Shown here piece by piece: positions 26,702-35,375 of a stretch of DNA of 64,000 nt. How positions within the stretch are numbered: position 1 is the stretch's first letter; each line of letters begins with the position of its first letter. Location of the stretch: NCBI RefSeq assembly GCF_003344865.1, contig NZ_CP031165.1:2361910-2425909 (forward strand). Direction: 5' to 3'. A program made the position numbers and the translations under genes. Origin of the DNA: Euzebya pacifica (GTDB lineage: Bacteria; Actinomycetota; Nitriliruptoria; Euzebyales; Euzebyaceae). The notes below the pieces were generated by a model. The model made no database searches, was not told where the DNA came from, and saw only the letters and a program-made list of their open reading frames with translations.

Positions 26702-28557
26702 ACGGGACGAGCCTCCTGTCGGGCAACGAACGGACGATCGACCACGTCGACGTCGGTGAACACGACACGTTTCCGAAGCTGTTGCGCCGCAACGCCCAGA
26801 CCCGGGGCGACCGGGTCGCCCTGCGGTGGAAGGAGTTGGGCGTTTGGCGGGAGGCGACCTGGCGGGAGTACCACGCCCGGGTGCGCGACGTGGCCTACGG
26901 GCTGATCGGCCTGGGGGTCTCCCCCGGCCGGGACCACATCGCGATCCTGGCCGACAACTGCGTGGAGTGGGTGCTGGCCGACCTCGCTGCCCAGTCGCTC
27001 GGGGCGGTGTCGGTTGGTGTCTACCCAACCAACACCGCGCCCCAGGTCGAGTACGTCGTGCGGCACGCGGGCTGTTCGGTCGTCGTCGCCTACGACCAAG
27101 AGCAGCTCGACAAACTGCTGGACAGTGACCTGCCAGACCTGCGGGCCATCATCGTGGTGGAGGAGAAGGGGTTGGCGCGGTACGACGACCCACGGATCTA
27201 CACCTTCGACGAGGTCGAGTCCTTGGGACACAAGCACCCCGACAACGACGTCGAAGGGTTCGACGAGTTGCTCGACCGCACCGCCACTGACGATGTCGGC
27301 ATCATCGTCTACACCTCCGGCACCACTGGACAGCCGAAGGGTGCCATGATCTCTCACCGCAACGTGTTGGCGATGGCCGATGGCTGGCTGCGACTCACGC
27401 CGTTCCGCGAGGACGACACCGTCGTGTCCTACCTTCCCCTGTGCCACATCCTCGAACGCTGCATGTCGGTCTTCCTCCCCTTGCTGGTCGGGTCCTCGGT
27501 GCACTTCGGCGAGGGCGTGCACACCATCAACCAGGATCTGCGCCAGATCGCCCCCACCGTGTTCGTCGGGGTGCCGCGGATCTGGGAGAAGATGCACGCT
27601 GCCCACGAGGTGTCGATCAGCGAGAGCAGCCGTGTCAACCGAACCATGTTCCGCAAGGGCATGCAGGTGGCCGAACAGGTTCAGCGTCGCCGCGAGCATG
27701 GCCAGCCCGTTTCGACGGCGCTGCGTGTGGGGCACTGGCTGGCAAGGGTCTTGGTGCTGCGAGCCGTCGTGGACCAGCTGGGACTGCGGCGAGCCCGGTT
27801 CCTGATGTGCGGCGCGGCGCCGGTGGCGCCGGAGATCCTCCGCTTCTTCGACGCGCTCGGCCTGCCGGTTCGCGAGGCGTACGGGCAAACCGAGTGCGCG
27901 GGGCTGGCAACCATCCATTCCGGTGACCAGCGACGGTACGGGACCGTCGGACACCTGTCACCGACGGTGGACGTGCAGCTGGCCGACGACGGCGAGATCC
28001 TCGTGCGCGGCGAGTCGGTGTTCTGTGGGTATCACCGCAACCCGGAAGCCACGGCCCTGACCGTCGTCGACGGCTGGCTGCACACCGGCGATGTCGGGAC
28101 GATGGACGGCGACTGTCTGCGCATCACTGATCGCAAGAAGGACATCATCATCACGGCCGGCGGAAAGAACGTCTCGCCCCAAGAGGTCGAGAACCACCTC
28201 AAGCTCAGTCCCTACATCAAGGAAGCTGTCGTTATCGGGGACCGCCGGAAGTATCTTGTCGGCCTCGTGCAGCTGGACTACGAGAACACGGGGTTGTGGG
28301 CTGAGCACGAGGGCATCGGCTACACCACCTACAAGGACCTGGCCACCACGGCAGAGGTGGTCGCCATGATCCAGGGCGAGGTCCGGCGTCTGTCTGACCA
28401 GCTGGCCCGGGTCGAGCAGGTCAAGAAGGTGTCGATCCTCACCAAGGAGCTCGACGAGGACGATGACGAGCTGACCGCGACCCAGAAGGTCCGCCGCAAG
28501 GTCATCGAGCAGCGGTACTGCGATCTGATCGAGTCCCTCTACGCCGAGGTGCCCTGA
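26698..28557 (+). CDS. Acyl-CoA ligase (AMP-forming), second copy
   Basis: This 619-residue adenylate-forming ligase has P-loop VYTSGTTGQPKGAMISHRN, VREAYGQTECAGLATIHSGD, and GDVGTMDGDCLRITDRKKDI with ITAGGKNVSPQEVENHLKLS. It has the same family architecture as the ligase at 18139 but differs in the pocket region, so it may prefer another acid. The position between ATPase genes and permease genes of importer 2 suggests uptake-coupled activation. Confidence 0.9.
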   Translation: MNGTSLLSGNERTIDHVDVGEHDTFPKLLRRNAQTRGDRVALRWKELGVWREATWREYHARVRDVAYGLIGLGVSPGRDHIAILADNCVEWVLADLAAQSLGAVSVGVYPTNTAPQVEYVVRHAGCSVVVAYDQEQLDKLLDSDLPDLRAIIVVEEKGLARYDDPRIYTFDEVESLGHKHPDNDVEGFDELLDRTATDDVGIIVYTSGTTGQPKGAMISHRNVLAMADGWLRLTPFREDDTVVSYLPLCHILERCMSVFLPLLVGSSVHFGEGVHTINQDLRQIAPTVFVGVPRIWEKMHAAHEVSISESSRVNRTMFRKGMQVAEQVQRRREHGQPVSTALRVGHWLARVLVLRAVVDQLGLRRARFLMCGAAPVAPEILRFFDALGLPVREAYGQTECAGLATIHSGDQRRYGTVGHLSPTVDVQLADDGEILVRGESVFCGYHRNPEATALTVVDGWLHTGDVGTMDGDCLRITDRKKDIIITAGGKNVSPQEVENHLKLSPYIKEAVVIGDRRKYLVGLVQLDYENTGLWAEHEGIGYTTYKDLATTAEVVAMIQGEVRRLSDQLARVEQVKKVSILTKELDEDDDELTATQKVRRKVIEQRYCDLIESLYAEVP

Positions 28558-28558
28558 G

Positions 28559-29425
28559 ATGCGGCTGCTGCAGGTCCTCGCCGACGGGCTGTCCAACGGC
28601 AGCATCTACGCCATGGTCGCGCTCGGGTTCGTTCTGGTGTACCGCTCCACGAAGGTGCTCAACTTTGCCCACGGCGAACTGCTGATGGTGGGCGCCTACT
28701 TCGCTCTGGTGGCGCTGGTGGACCTCGACCTGCCCTACCTCTTGGCGGTGCCCGCAGCGATGGTCGGTGCGGGGCTCGTTGCTTGGGCGCTTCAACGTTG
28801 GGTCCTTCGGCGACTACTGGACGAGGACGTTTTCTCCGTCGTCCTCGTCACGTTGGGTTTGTCCCTCATCCTCCGCTCGGCGGTGGCCTTCGTGTTCGGT
28901 GTCCGTGAACGAGCCCTTCCGGCTCCTGTGGACACCTACGTCGACGTTGGTCCTGTCAACGTCTGGAGCGTGCACCTGCTTGCCATCGGGGCGACGGTGC
29001 TGGTCTTCGCCGCAGTGGGCGCGTTCTATCGTCGCAGCCGGTACGGGCTCGCCATGCGAGCGATGGCTTCGGACCAGGCCGTTGCCCGGTTGATGGGCAT
29101 CAGCGCCTTCGCGGTCTTCGGACTGTCGTGGCTCATGGCCGGTGGCCTAGCTGCGTTGACTGGTGTCCTGGCCGGTCACACCGTGTTCGTGAGCAACAAC
29201 CTCGGGTTCGTGGCGATCAGGGCACTGCCCGCTGCGGTCATCGGTGGACTCGACAGCGTCCGAGGTGCACTCCTCGGTGGCCTGCTGCTGGGCGTGGCTG
29301 AGCAACTTGCGAGCTTCTACGTCGGGGGTGAGACGCGCGAATTGGCCGCGTTCGCTGCCCTGCTGCTGGTGCTTGTCGTGCGGCCGTACGGGTTGTTCGG
29401 CACTCCTGAGATCAAGAGGGTGTGA
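28559..29425 (+). CDS. livH: Branched-chain-type ABC importer permease LivH (importer 2)
   Basis: This 288-residue membrane protein starts two bases after the ligase stop codon begins its trailing A. It has the LivH hallmarks GSIYAMVALGFVLVYRSTKV with LNFAHGELLMVGAY, then YGLAMRAMASDQAVARLMGI and IGGLDSVRGALLGGLLLGVA. Hydrophobic helices fill most of the rest. It pairs with the LivM gene 6 bp downstream. Confidence 0.9.
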   Translation: MRLLQVLADGLSNGSIYAMVALGFVLVYRSTKVLNFAHGELLMVGAYFALVALVDLDLPYLLAVPAAMVGAGLVAWALQRWVLRRLLDEDVFSVVLVTLGLSLILRSAVAFVFGVRERALPAPVDTYVDVGPVNVWSVHLLAIGATVLVFAAVGAFYRRSRYGLAMRAMASDQAVARLMGISAFAVFGLSWLMAGGLAALTGVLAGHTVFVSNNLGFVAIRALPAAVIGGLDSVRGALLGGLLLGVAEQLASFYVGGETRELAAFAALLLVLVVRPYGLFGTPEIKRV

Positions 29426-29431
29426 CTGGTC

Positions 29432-30478
29432 ATGGCACGTTCGGGCAACTACCACATCAGGTACGAAGGTGAGCGGGCACTCTGGCCCACGACTGGACGT
29501 CGTCTCTGGACGGTCCTCCTGGCCGTCCTACTCGTGGCCTACCCCTTCGTGGCGGGTGAATACTTCGTCCATCTCGCCAACCAGGCACTCATCGTGGTGG
29601 TCGGCGCTGTCGGCCTGCAGCTGCTGACGGGGCAGACGGGACTCATTTCGCTCGCGCACGCGGCGTTCATCGCGGTCGGTGGGTATGCGGTCGGTGTTGT
29701 CTCGGTGCAAACAGACCTGTCGCTGCTCGCCGGACTGGGGGCGGCGGTCCTGTCCGCGGTTGCGCTGAGCCTCGTCGTCGGCCTTCCGTCCTTGCGGCTG
29801 GAGAGCCTCTACCTCGCCATCGCCACAATGGCCTTCCACTTCGCGCTGCTGTTCACCGTGACCCGTTTCGAACTCACGGGAGGGAACTTCGGGCTCCGGT
29901 TGGACCAGACCGAACTGTTCGGCTGGACGGTAAACACTCGACGGGAGTTCTACGTCGTGCTCGTGGTCACGGCCGTCGGCGCGGTGCTGATCGCCACCAA
30001 CCTGCGTCGTTCCAGGACTGGTAGGGCGTGGGGGGCTGTGCGTGACCGCGACTTGGCCGCACAGGCCATGGGGGTCAACCTCGCCCGGTTCAAGCTGTAC
30101 GCCTTCGCCGTGAGCGGAGCGTACGGGGCGATCGCCGGCGGTCTCTCAACGGCGTACCTCGGCACCACGGGGCCGGACCACTACACCTTTGAGCTCGCCG
30201 TGCAGTACTTGGCTATCGTAATCGTCGGTGGCCTGACCTCGCTGCCGGGGACGGTCATGTCGGCGGTACTTCTGTCACTGATGCCCGAGCTGTTGCGACT
30301 GGCGACCGGATGGTTGCAAGGCCCGCTGCCGGCGTTGGCTGACAACTTGCTGCTGCTGCAGTCCGGTCTCTATGGCGTGGTGCTCGTCGTGGTCCTGCTC
30401 GTCCAACCGGAGGGCCTCAACGGCGTCTGGGTTCGAGTCAAGAGGTGGTGGCTGAACTACCCGTACAGCTATCGCTGA
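29432..30478 (+). CDS. livM: Branched-chain-type ABC importer permease LivM (importer 2)
   Basis: This 348-residue membrane protein has GLQLLTGQTGLISLAHAAFI, LRLESLYLAIATMAFHFALL, WGAVRDRDLAAQAMGVNLAR and IVGGLTSLPGTVMSAVLLSL, all LivM features. It ends the 13.7-kb transporter run. The oxygenase operon follows behind its own promoter 20 bp later. Confidence 0.9.
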   Translation: MARSGNYHIRYEGERALWPTTGRRLWTVLLAVLLVAYPFVAGEYFVHLANQALIVVVGAVGLQLLTGQTGLISLAHAAFIAVGGYAVGVVSVQTDLSLLAGLGAAVLSAVALSLVVGLPSLRLESLYLAIATMAFHFALLFTVTRFELTGGNFGLRLDQTELFGWTVNTRREFYVVLVVTAVGAVLIATNLRRSRTGRAWGAVRDRDLAAQAMGVNLARFKLYAFAVSGAYGAIAGGLSTAYLGTTGPDHYTFELAVQYLAIVIVGGLTSLPGTVMSAVLLSLMPELLRLATGWLQGPLPALADNLLLLQSGLYGVVLVVVLLVQPEGLNGVWVRVKRWWLNYPYSYR

Positions 30479-30497
30479 CCGGATGTAGGGGGCGCGC

Positions 30498-30542
30498 TTG
30501 ACGACAATCGCTACGCGCGCTACGATTCTGATAGATCAATCA
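30498..30542 (+). promoter_or_regulatory. SigA-type promoter with downstream operator for the Paa-like operon
   Basis: TTGACG at 30498-30503 and TACGAT at 30521-30526 are exactly 17 bp apart. The near-palindrome TGATAGATCAATCA (30529-30542) covers the expected transcription start, three bases after the -10 box. On the other strand it reads TGATTGATCTATCA, 13 of 14 bases of the consensus. A ribosome-binding site (AAGGAG) and the paaA-like ATG follow at 30565. This is a classic repressor position. Confidence 0.65.
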
Positions 30543-30564
30543 ATCAAGTTCGAAGGAGAAGCAG

Positions 30565-31482
30565 ATGGCTACTACAAGCCACGCCGTGGAGGACGACAGA
30601 CTCGCGGTCAGGTACGAACTGTGGGACGACATGACCGATCAGTACCGACGGTATGCGGCCCGGATCGCGGCCTTTCAGACGCTCGCGGAAATCGTGGGCG
30701 TGCTCCCCTTCAGCGAGTGGATAGATCGTGTGCCCACCTACCACCGCAAGCAGATGCTCGTGGCCAAGGTCCAGGACGAGGTCGGTCACGGTCATGTGAT
30801 GGCCCGTGTCGCCGAGGATCTGGGTCTCAGTCGGGAGCAGGTGGTCGATGACTTCCTGACCGGCAAGACCAAGCTGCTCTCGATCTTTCACTATGGGTTC
30901 GATTTGTGGGAAGAGATCGGCCCGGCGGCCCTGCTGATGAATTCGGCGGCCATCGTGCAGTTTCAGTCGCTTGAGCAGGGGACCTATCTTCCCTACGCGC
31001 GCGCACTGCGCAAGATCGAGAAGGAAGAGTCCTTCCACTACCACCATGCCCTGGACCTGACTCACGAGGTCCTGACCACCGGCACCGACGAGCAGCGGGC
31101 GGTCGTGCAGGACGCATTCGAGGTTTGGCTGCCTCGCATGCTGGCCTACTTCGGCCCCCCGGACTCCGACACCGTCGCCGAGAACACGATGTACAAGCTC
31201 GGCCTGAAGGTCGACAGCAACGACAGCCTGCGCCAGCGTTGGCTGGACAAGATCATCCCGGTCTTCGAGCAGCTGGGGGTCGATGTGCCGCACGAACTCG
31301 TCCACTTCGACGAGTCCCTGGGGGAGTGGGTCTACGCCACCCCTGACTGGGAGGAAACCAACGCCATGATCAAAGAGGGTGGCCCTCGTGCCGCCGACTG
31401 GGAAGCGCTCCTACGCGAATCCTTCAGTCGGAACGCCCCGTACAAGCATGCGGCACTCAACGCCGACGTCGTCCCGGTCTGA
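30565..31482 (+). CDS. paaA: PaaA-like catalytic subunit of a multicomponent acyl-CoA oxygenase (epoxidase)
   Basis: This 305-residue protein belongs to the PaaA/PaaC di-iron family. The helical ferritin-like motifs are visible: KVQDEVGHGHVMARVAEDLG with E72 and H75, and RKIEKEESFHYHHALDLTHE with E155 and H158. PaaA is the catalytic subunit of 1,2-phenylacetyl-CoA epoxidase, which inserts one oxygen into the aromatic ring. Length and motif spacing fit PaaA. The true substrate is unknown: the surrounding genes suggest an aromatic or alicyclic acyl-CoA rather than necessarily phenylacetyl-CoA. It is expressed from the repressible promoter just upstream. Confidence 0.85.
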   Translation: MATTSHAVEDDRLAVRYELWDDMTDQYRRYAARIAAFQTLAEIVGVLPFSEWIDRVPTYHRKQMLVAKVQDEVGHGHVMARVAEDLGLSREQVVDDFLTGKTKLLSIFHYGFDLWEEIGPAALLMNSAAIVQFQSLEQGTYLPYARALRKIEKEESFHYHHALDLTHEVLTTGTDEQRAVVQDAFEVWLPRMLAYFGPPDSDTVAENTMYKLGLKVDSNDSLRQRWLDKIIPVFEQLGVDVPHELVHFDESLGEWVYATPDWEETNAMIKEGGPRAADWEALLRESFSRNAPYKHAALNADVVPV

Positions 31483-31484
31483 TC

Positions 31485-31793
31485 ATGCTTGGTGCCCAAG
31501 CGATCGACGGCGACGCCTACGAGGTCTTCGGGCAGTTCGGTACCACTCGCGAGATCGCCCACCTCGGCAGCGTTCGTGGGCGCGACCCGGAGCTGGCCTG
31601 GCATGCCGCCAAGGAGGTCTACACCCGCCGCGAGCGCGCGACGCTGTTGTGGGTCGTTCCTCGCGCGGCGATCACCAGCGGAGGGCCAGATCGCGCGGTG
31701 ACACTGATGTCATCGACGCGGATGCCGTTCCGGACGCCCGCCTATCCGGGGCGCAACCGCCGCAATCGCATGCAAACCCCAGTAGAGGAGTAG
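31485..31793 (+). CDS. paaB: PaaB-like subunit
   Basis: This 102-residue protein starts two bases after the PaaA stop. It matches PaaB in size and pattern: YEVFGQFGTTREIAHLGSVR, then AWHAAKEVYTRRERATLLWV and VPRAAI. PaaB bridges the PaaAC subcomplexes in the epoxidase. The Arg/Asn-rich C-terminal tail (PYPGRNRRNRMQTPVEE, starting AYPGRNRR) extends beyond the typical protein. Confidence 0.82.
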   Translation: MLGAQAIDGDAYEVFGQFGTTREIAHLGSVRGRDPELAWHAAKEVYTRRERATLLWVVPRAAITSGGPDRAVTLMSSTRMPFRTPAYPGRNRRNRMQTPVEE

Positions 31794-31795
31794 GT

Positions 31796-32536
31796 GTGAA
31801 CAGCGCAACCGCATGGACCCCGCTGGTCGGGGCCTGGGCAGAAGATCTGTTCCTTCACGGACACGACTTGGCCCGCTGGATCACCGACTACGTCGACCTG
31901 GAGGAATCACTGGCCGTGGGTTCGATGAGCCAAGAGGGCCTCGCCCACGCGGCGAACCTTTGGGCTGCTCTCGGCCACGATTCCGAATGGCGGGATCACA
32001 AGGTCTACCGCAGCGAACCCGCCGAGTGGGGTCCGTCCGCGTTGTGTGCCACCCGGTTGCTGGACTGGCCGGCCACGGTGGTCCGGGGACTCCTCGTCGC
32101 CGAGGGCGCGCTGACACTGCTCGACCGTCTGGAGTCGCAGGTCGAGTCCCTTCGACACGTGGCGGCAGTGCTCGCCGCAGAGCAGCGGTTGCACGCGCAC
32201 CACTGGCAGCGGTGGGTACGAGTGCTCGGTCACGACCCGGCCACCAAGGACGACTTCGTCAAGGTGCTCGCTGCTGGATGTGGCGCGGCGAGCGACCTGT
32301 TCGGTGCTCTATCCACGTCGTCCTTCACCGACGACGCGCTCCTGGGCGAGTTGCACGTCCAGTGGGTCACACGAGTTCGTGCAGCCATCGCTGCCGGAGG
32401 GGTCGAGATTCCGGAGATGCCGAGCCGGTCCCCGAGGAAGCAGATGGAGGAGCATGCCCCGCTGGCGGCGATTCTCGATGGCATCCGAGGCGTCCGAACC
32501 GCACATCCAGACTGGAACTACGAGGTCGTGGAGTGA
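31796..32536 (+). CDS. paaC: PaaC-like structural subunit
   Basis: I start at GTG 31796, directly behind the PaaB stop. The 246-residue helical protein aligns with PaaC by pattern: LARWITDYVDLEESLAVGSM, MSQEGLAHAANLWAALGHD, ESLRHVAAVLAAEQRLHAHH and DDALLGELHVQWVTRVRAAI. PaaC is the non-catalytic paralogue of PaaA and forms its stable partner. Sequence drift is larger than in PaaA, as expected for this subunit. Confidence 0.8.
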   Translation: MNSATAWTPLVGAWAEDLFLHGHDLARWITDYVDLEESLAVGSMSQEGLAHAANLWAALGHDSEWRDHKVYRSEPAEWGPSALCATRLLDWPATVVRGLLVAEGALTLLDRLESQVESLRHVAAVLAAEQRLHAHHWQRWVRVLGHDPATKDDFVKVLAAGCGAASDLFGALSTSSFTDDALLGELHVQWVTRVRAAIAAGGVEIPEMPSRSPRKQMEEHAPLAAILDGIRGVRTAHPDWNYEVVE

Positions 32537-32574
32537 TCACGACATCCCTGCCCCGCGGCGGGTTGGAGGACGGA

Positions 32575-33045
32575 ATGACGAAGACCGAATTGATTCATCA
32601 AGCATTGAATCGCGTGGAGGACCCCGAAATCGCCATCACCCTTCGAGATCTGGGCGTGCTACGTGACGTCGAGGTGTCTGCCACCTGCGTGGACGTCCGG
32701 TTGGTGCCGACCCGGGTCGCGTGCCCGGGGAGGGCACTCATGGCGAGGCGGGTGCGTGAGGCGGTCGAGTCGGTGGACTCGGCTCTGGAGACACGCCTGA
32801 CTTGGGACCACGAGTCCTGGGGCTCTTCCGACATCACTCCCCATGGCTGCTCGGTGCTGCAGGAACAAGGCTTCGTGCCTGAGTCCTCGGCTGACCCGGT
32901 CTGTCCCTACTGCGGCAGCACGAACCTCCGGCCGGAGGGCAGCTTCGGCGGTTCCCTGTGCAAGCGGCCCTTCACCTGCCGCAACTGCGGCTCCACGGTG
33001 GACCTGCTGGCAGGCGCCTCCCTCCCGATCGTGTCGGTGTCCTGA
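32575..33045 (+). CDS. paaD: PaaD-like maturation/assembly protein
   Basis: I start at ATG 32575 behind TTGGAGGACGGA; the frame is open further but lies over PaaC. The 156-residue product has an N-terminal DUF59/MIP18-like domain (VEDPEIAITLRDLGVLRDVE) and a C-terminal zinc/iron site with Cys110, Cys113, Cys129, Cys135 and Cys138 (CPYCGS and CRNCGS). PaaD is thought to help assemble the metal centre. The expected PaaE reductase does not follow; a MaoC gene does. The operator-like sequence TGATTCATCAAGCA falls inside its first codons (32591-32604). Confidence 0.83.
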   Translation: MTKTELIHQALNRVEDPEIAITLRDLGVLRDVEVSATCVDVRLVPTRVACPGRALMARRVREAVESVDSALETRLTWDHESWGSSDITPHGCSVLQEQGFVPESSADPVCPYCGSTNLRPEGSFGGSLCKRPFTCRNCGSTVDLLAGASLPIVSVS

Positions 33046-33049
33046 CCGG

Positions 33050-33937
33050 ATGCGGGTAGAACGCTCCCATCGGCCCGTCTTCCCGCCGGTCACCTTCGTC
33101 CCGGGTGAACGCCTGAGCACGGTCAACTACGCCCGGGCTCTGGGCTTGCAGGATGCCGAGTTGCTCGACGTCAGCGCCGCCCGGTCGTCTGGCTTGGGTG
33201 CCCGGCCTGTCCTGCCCGCGATGTTCGGCTTCTTCCTGGCGGTGACGACAGAGGACCTCACCGAGACCTTGTCGTTCACATGGGGGCGGACCCTGAACGT
33301 CGGTATCGACGTGCGCTGGCATGGCCTGCCCGTCACCGAAGAGGACCAGGTCGCCGGGCGTGCCATGGTCGTTGACGCCTGGGAGCGGGCCGGCTCACGC
33401 GGGGGCCACCGACAGTTCCTCCGATTGCGTGCGGGATTCGCACGTGGCGACACGCCTGTCTGTGACTGGGAGGTCTTGTTCACCGAATCGCGTGACGAGC
33501 CCACCATGGAACCAGTGGACGACCACGACCCTCGTGACGACCAGGGCGTGACCGCCCTCGACCCCGATGGTGCCGGGCGCGAGCTTCCACAGGTCGTGAG
33601 CCCCGTGGTGGACCGGATGATGCTCGCGCGCCTCTCCGTGGCCCTGGACAACCCCGACCCGTTGCACCTCGATGACGAGGTGGCGCGCAAGGCCGGCTTC
33701 GACTCGGTCATCGGTCAAGGGTCGGCCGTGGTCGGCATGCTGCACGAGCCCTGGCGGCAGGCAAACGGGCTCGATGTCCCGTTCACGCTGCGGAGCCAAC
33801 AGCTTCGGCCCTACGGGCTCGGTGACCGGTTGGTCGCTGCGGGAAGTGTGGCCGACGATGGTTCAGCCACCGTCGAGGTGTGTGACCAAGAAGGCAACGT
33901 CATCGGCCGAGGGTCGCTGCAGGAGGGACTGCGGTGA
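33050..33937 (+). CDS. Two-domain MaoC protein (double hotdog enoyl-CoA hydratase)
   Basis: I start at ATG 33050, five bases after the PaaD stop. The 295-residue protein joins a MaoC_dehydrat_N-like half (FPPVTFVPGERLSTVNYARA to about residue 150) to a MaoC half with the catalytic motif DNPDPLHLDDEVARKAGFDS and IGQGSAV. Such fused hydratases act on long or bulky enoyl-CoAs. In the phenylacetate pathway the MaoC part of PaaZ hydrolyses the oxepin ring; since PaaZ is absent here, this gene is a candidate replacement, which is an inference only. Confidence 0.8.
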   Translation: MRVERSHRPVFPPVTFVPGERLSTVNYARALGLQDAELLDVSAARSSGLGARPVLPAMFGFFLAVTTEDLTETLSFTWGRTLNVGIDVRWHGLPVTEEDQVAGRAMVVDAWERAGSRGGHRQFLRLRAGFARGDTPVCDWEVLFTESRDEPTMEPVDDHDPRDDQGVTALDPDGAGRELPQVVSPVVDRMMLARLSVALDNPDPLHLDDEVARKAGFDSVIGQGSAVVGMLHEPWRQANGLDVPFTLRSQQLRPYGLGDRLVAAGSVADDGSATVEVCDQEGNVIGRGSLQEGLR

Positions 33938-34683
33938 CGAGGCATACCCGTCGCGTCGCCATCGTCACTGGTGCCGCACGGGGCATCGGGGTCGGCATCG
34001 TGGACCGCCTCCTCGCCGCCAACTTCGCGGTTGGCGTGATCGACATGGACAGCGACACTGTCGCGGAGCGGGTCGGGAACTGGCGGAGCGAGGACGCGCC
34101 GGTCGTGGGGGCGACCGCGGATGTCGCCGACTCCGAGGCCGTCCGGGGCGCGGTCTCCAGTGTCACCCGCGAGCTGGGTTCGGTGGACGTCGTGGTCAAC
34201 AACGCCGGTGTGTGGACATTTCAACCGTTCGTGTCCTCCGACCCCGCTCAGTGGATGCGCGACATCGGTGTGAACCTGATTGGGACCCTGACCGTGACAC
34301 GGGAAGTCCTTCCGGGGATGGTCTCTCGCCGGTTCGGACGGGTGATCAACATCGTCTCGGACTCTGGACGAGTGGGAGAACTCAACGTTGCGGCGTACGC
34401 GGCGGCGAAGGCGGGAGTGATGGGGTTCTCTCGAGCCCTCGCCAAGGAGGTCGGGCGCGATGGAGTCACGGTGAACAACGTGTCGTTGTCCACGACGCTC
34501 ACGCCCGGTGCCCATGACACCTACGACGAGGCGCAGCTGACCAAGATGACCCGTCGTTACCCAGTCGGCCGCCTCGGGACTCCGTCGGATGCAGCCGGTG
34601 CGGTTGCGTACTTCGCGTCTGACGAAGCCGAATGGGTCACCGGACAGACCCTGTCGGTGAACGGCGGCTACGCGATGCTCTAG
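33934..34683 (+). CDS. SDR-family oxidoreductase
   Basis: This 249-residue short-chain dehydrogenase starts at GTG 33934, overlapping the MaoC stop (GTGA). Motifs: TGAARGIGVG for the cofactor, NNAG, the catalytic Ser in NIVSDSGR, and YAAAKAG. It likely oxidises a 3-hydroxyacyl-CoA or a ring hydroxyl. It ends the oxygenase operon and overlaps the convergent TetR gene by four bases. Confidence 0.88.
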   Translation: MTRHTRRVAIVTGAARGIGVGIVDRLLAANFAVGVIDMDSDTVAERVGNWRSEDAPVVGATADVADSEAVRGAVSSVTRELGSVDVVVNNAGVWTFQPFVSSDPAQWMRDIGVNLIGTLTVTREVLPGMVSRRFGRVINIVSDSGRVGELNVAAYAAAKAGVMGFSRALAKEVGRDGVTVNNVSLSTTLTPGAHDTYDEAQLTKMTRRYPVGRLGTPSDAAGAVAYFASDEAEWVTGQTLSVNGGYAML

Positions 34684-35333
34684 GCCTGGGCGGGCTCGGC
34701 TGTCGGTTCGCCCAAACCGGCTTGGCCGAGCCCAATGAGGTCGAGAAAGACGGTGGCGATCTCCTTGGGGGTGAGGGGGCCACTCGAACGGAACCACCGG
34801 TGCGTCCAGCTGATCATCCCCACAATCCCTTGCGCGACGACCCATGGAGGCGCGTCCGACGGCAGGTCCCCCGATGCCTGTAGGTCCCGCACGACCTCGG
34901 CAATGTGGCTGACGAACAACCGCTCGTCCTCAGCAATCTGATGACGTAGGTCCTGCGACAACTGGTGCAGTTCCTTGTAGTAGACGGTGTAGGGGACCTG
35001 GCTGTCGATCACCGCCTCCGTGAACCGTGTCACGATTTCCACGAGGTGGGCTCGGGCGTCTCCGCGCGGTCCAGAATCCGCCAGCACACCACGCATGGTC
35101 TGGTCGATCCCAAGAGCGATCTCGTGTAGCAAGTCCTCCTTGGAGCCGACGTAGTGGTAGATCGCCGGCTGTGACAGCCCCACGCGCGCTGCGATGTCCT
35201 TGGTGGTCCCAGCGACGAACCCCCGGTCAGCGAACACCTCCCCGGCCGCGGCGAGGATGCGGCGTCGCTTGTCGTCGAAGTCGTTGCCTAGCGACGGTCT
35301 GGGCTGGCTTGACGCACTCATTCGCGAACTCAT
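34680..35333 (-). CDS. TetR-family repressor, candidate master regulator of the island
   Basis: This 217-residue protein has a clear N-terminal helix-turn-helix: KRRRILAAAGEVFADRGFVA, then TTKDIAARVGLSQPAIYHYV with GSKEDLL. The C-terminal half (VYYKELHQLSQDLRHQIAED, then VVAQGIVGMISWTHRWFR) looks like the CoA-ester-binding domain of KstR2-type regulators. It lies between the oxygenase operon and the divergent SDR/enoyl-hydratase genes. I infer that it binds the TGATTGATCAATCA-like sites at 12375, 16712, 30529, 36121 and 40705; the other TetR at 8412 is the alternative. Confidence 0.88.
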   Translation of the reverse strand: MSSRMSASSQPRPSLGNDFDDKRRRILAAAGEVFADRGFVAGTTKDIAARVGLSQPAIYHYVGSKEDLLHEIALGIDQTMRGVLADSGPRGDARAHLVEIVTRFTEAVIDSQVPYTVYYKELHQLSQDLRHQIAEDERLFVSHIAEVVRDLQASGDLPSDAPPWVVAQGIVGMISWTHRWFRSSGPLTPKEIATVFLDLIGLGQAGLGEPTAEPAQA

Positions 35334-35375
35334 TTCATAGTCTGGTTCTTGCCGAGAAGACGGGTGGAATGTCGC

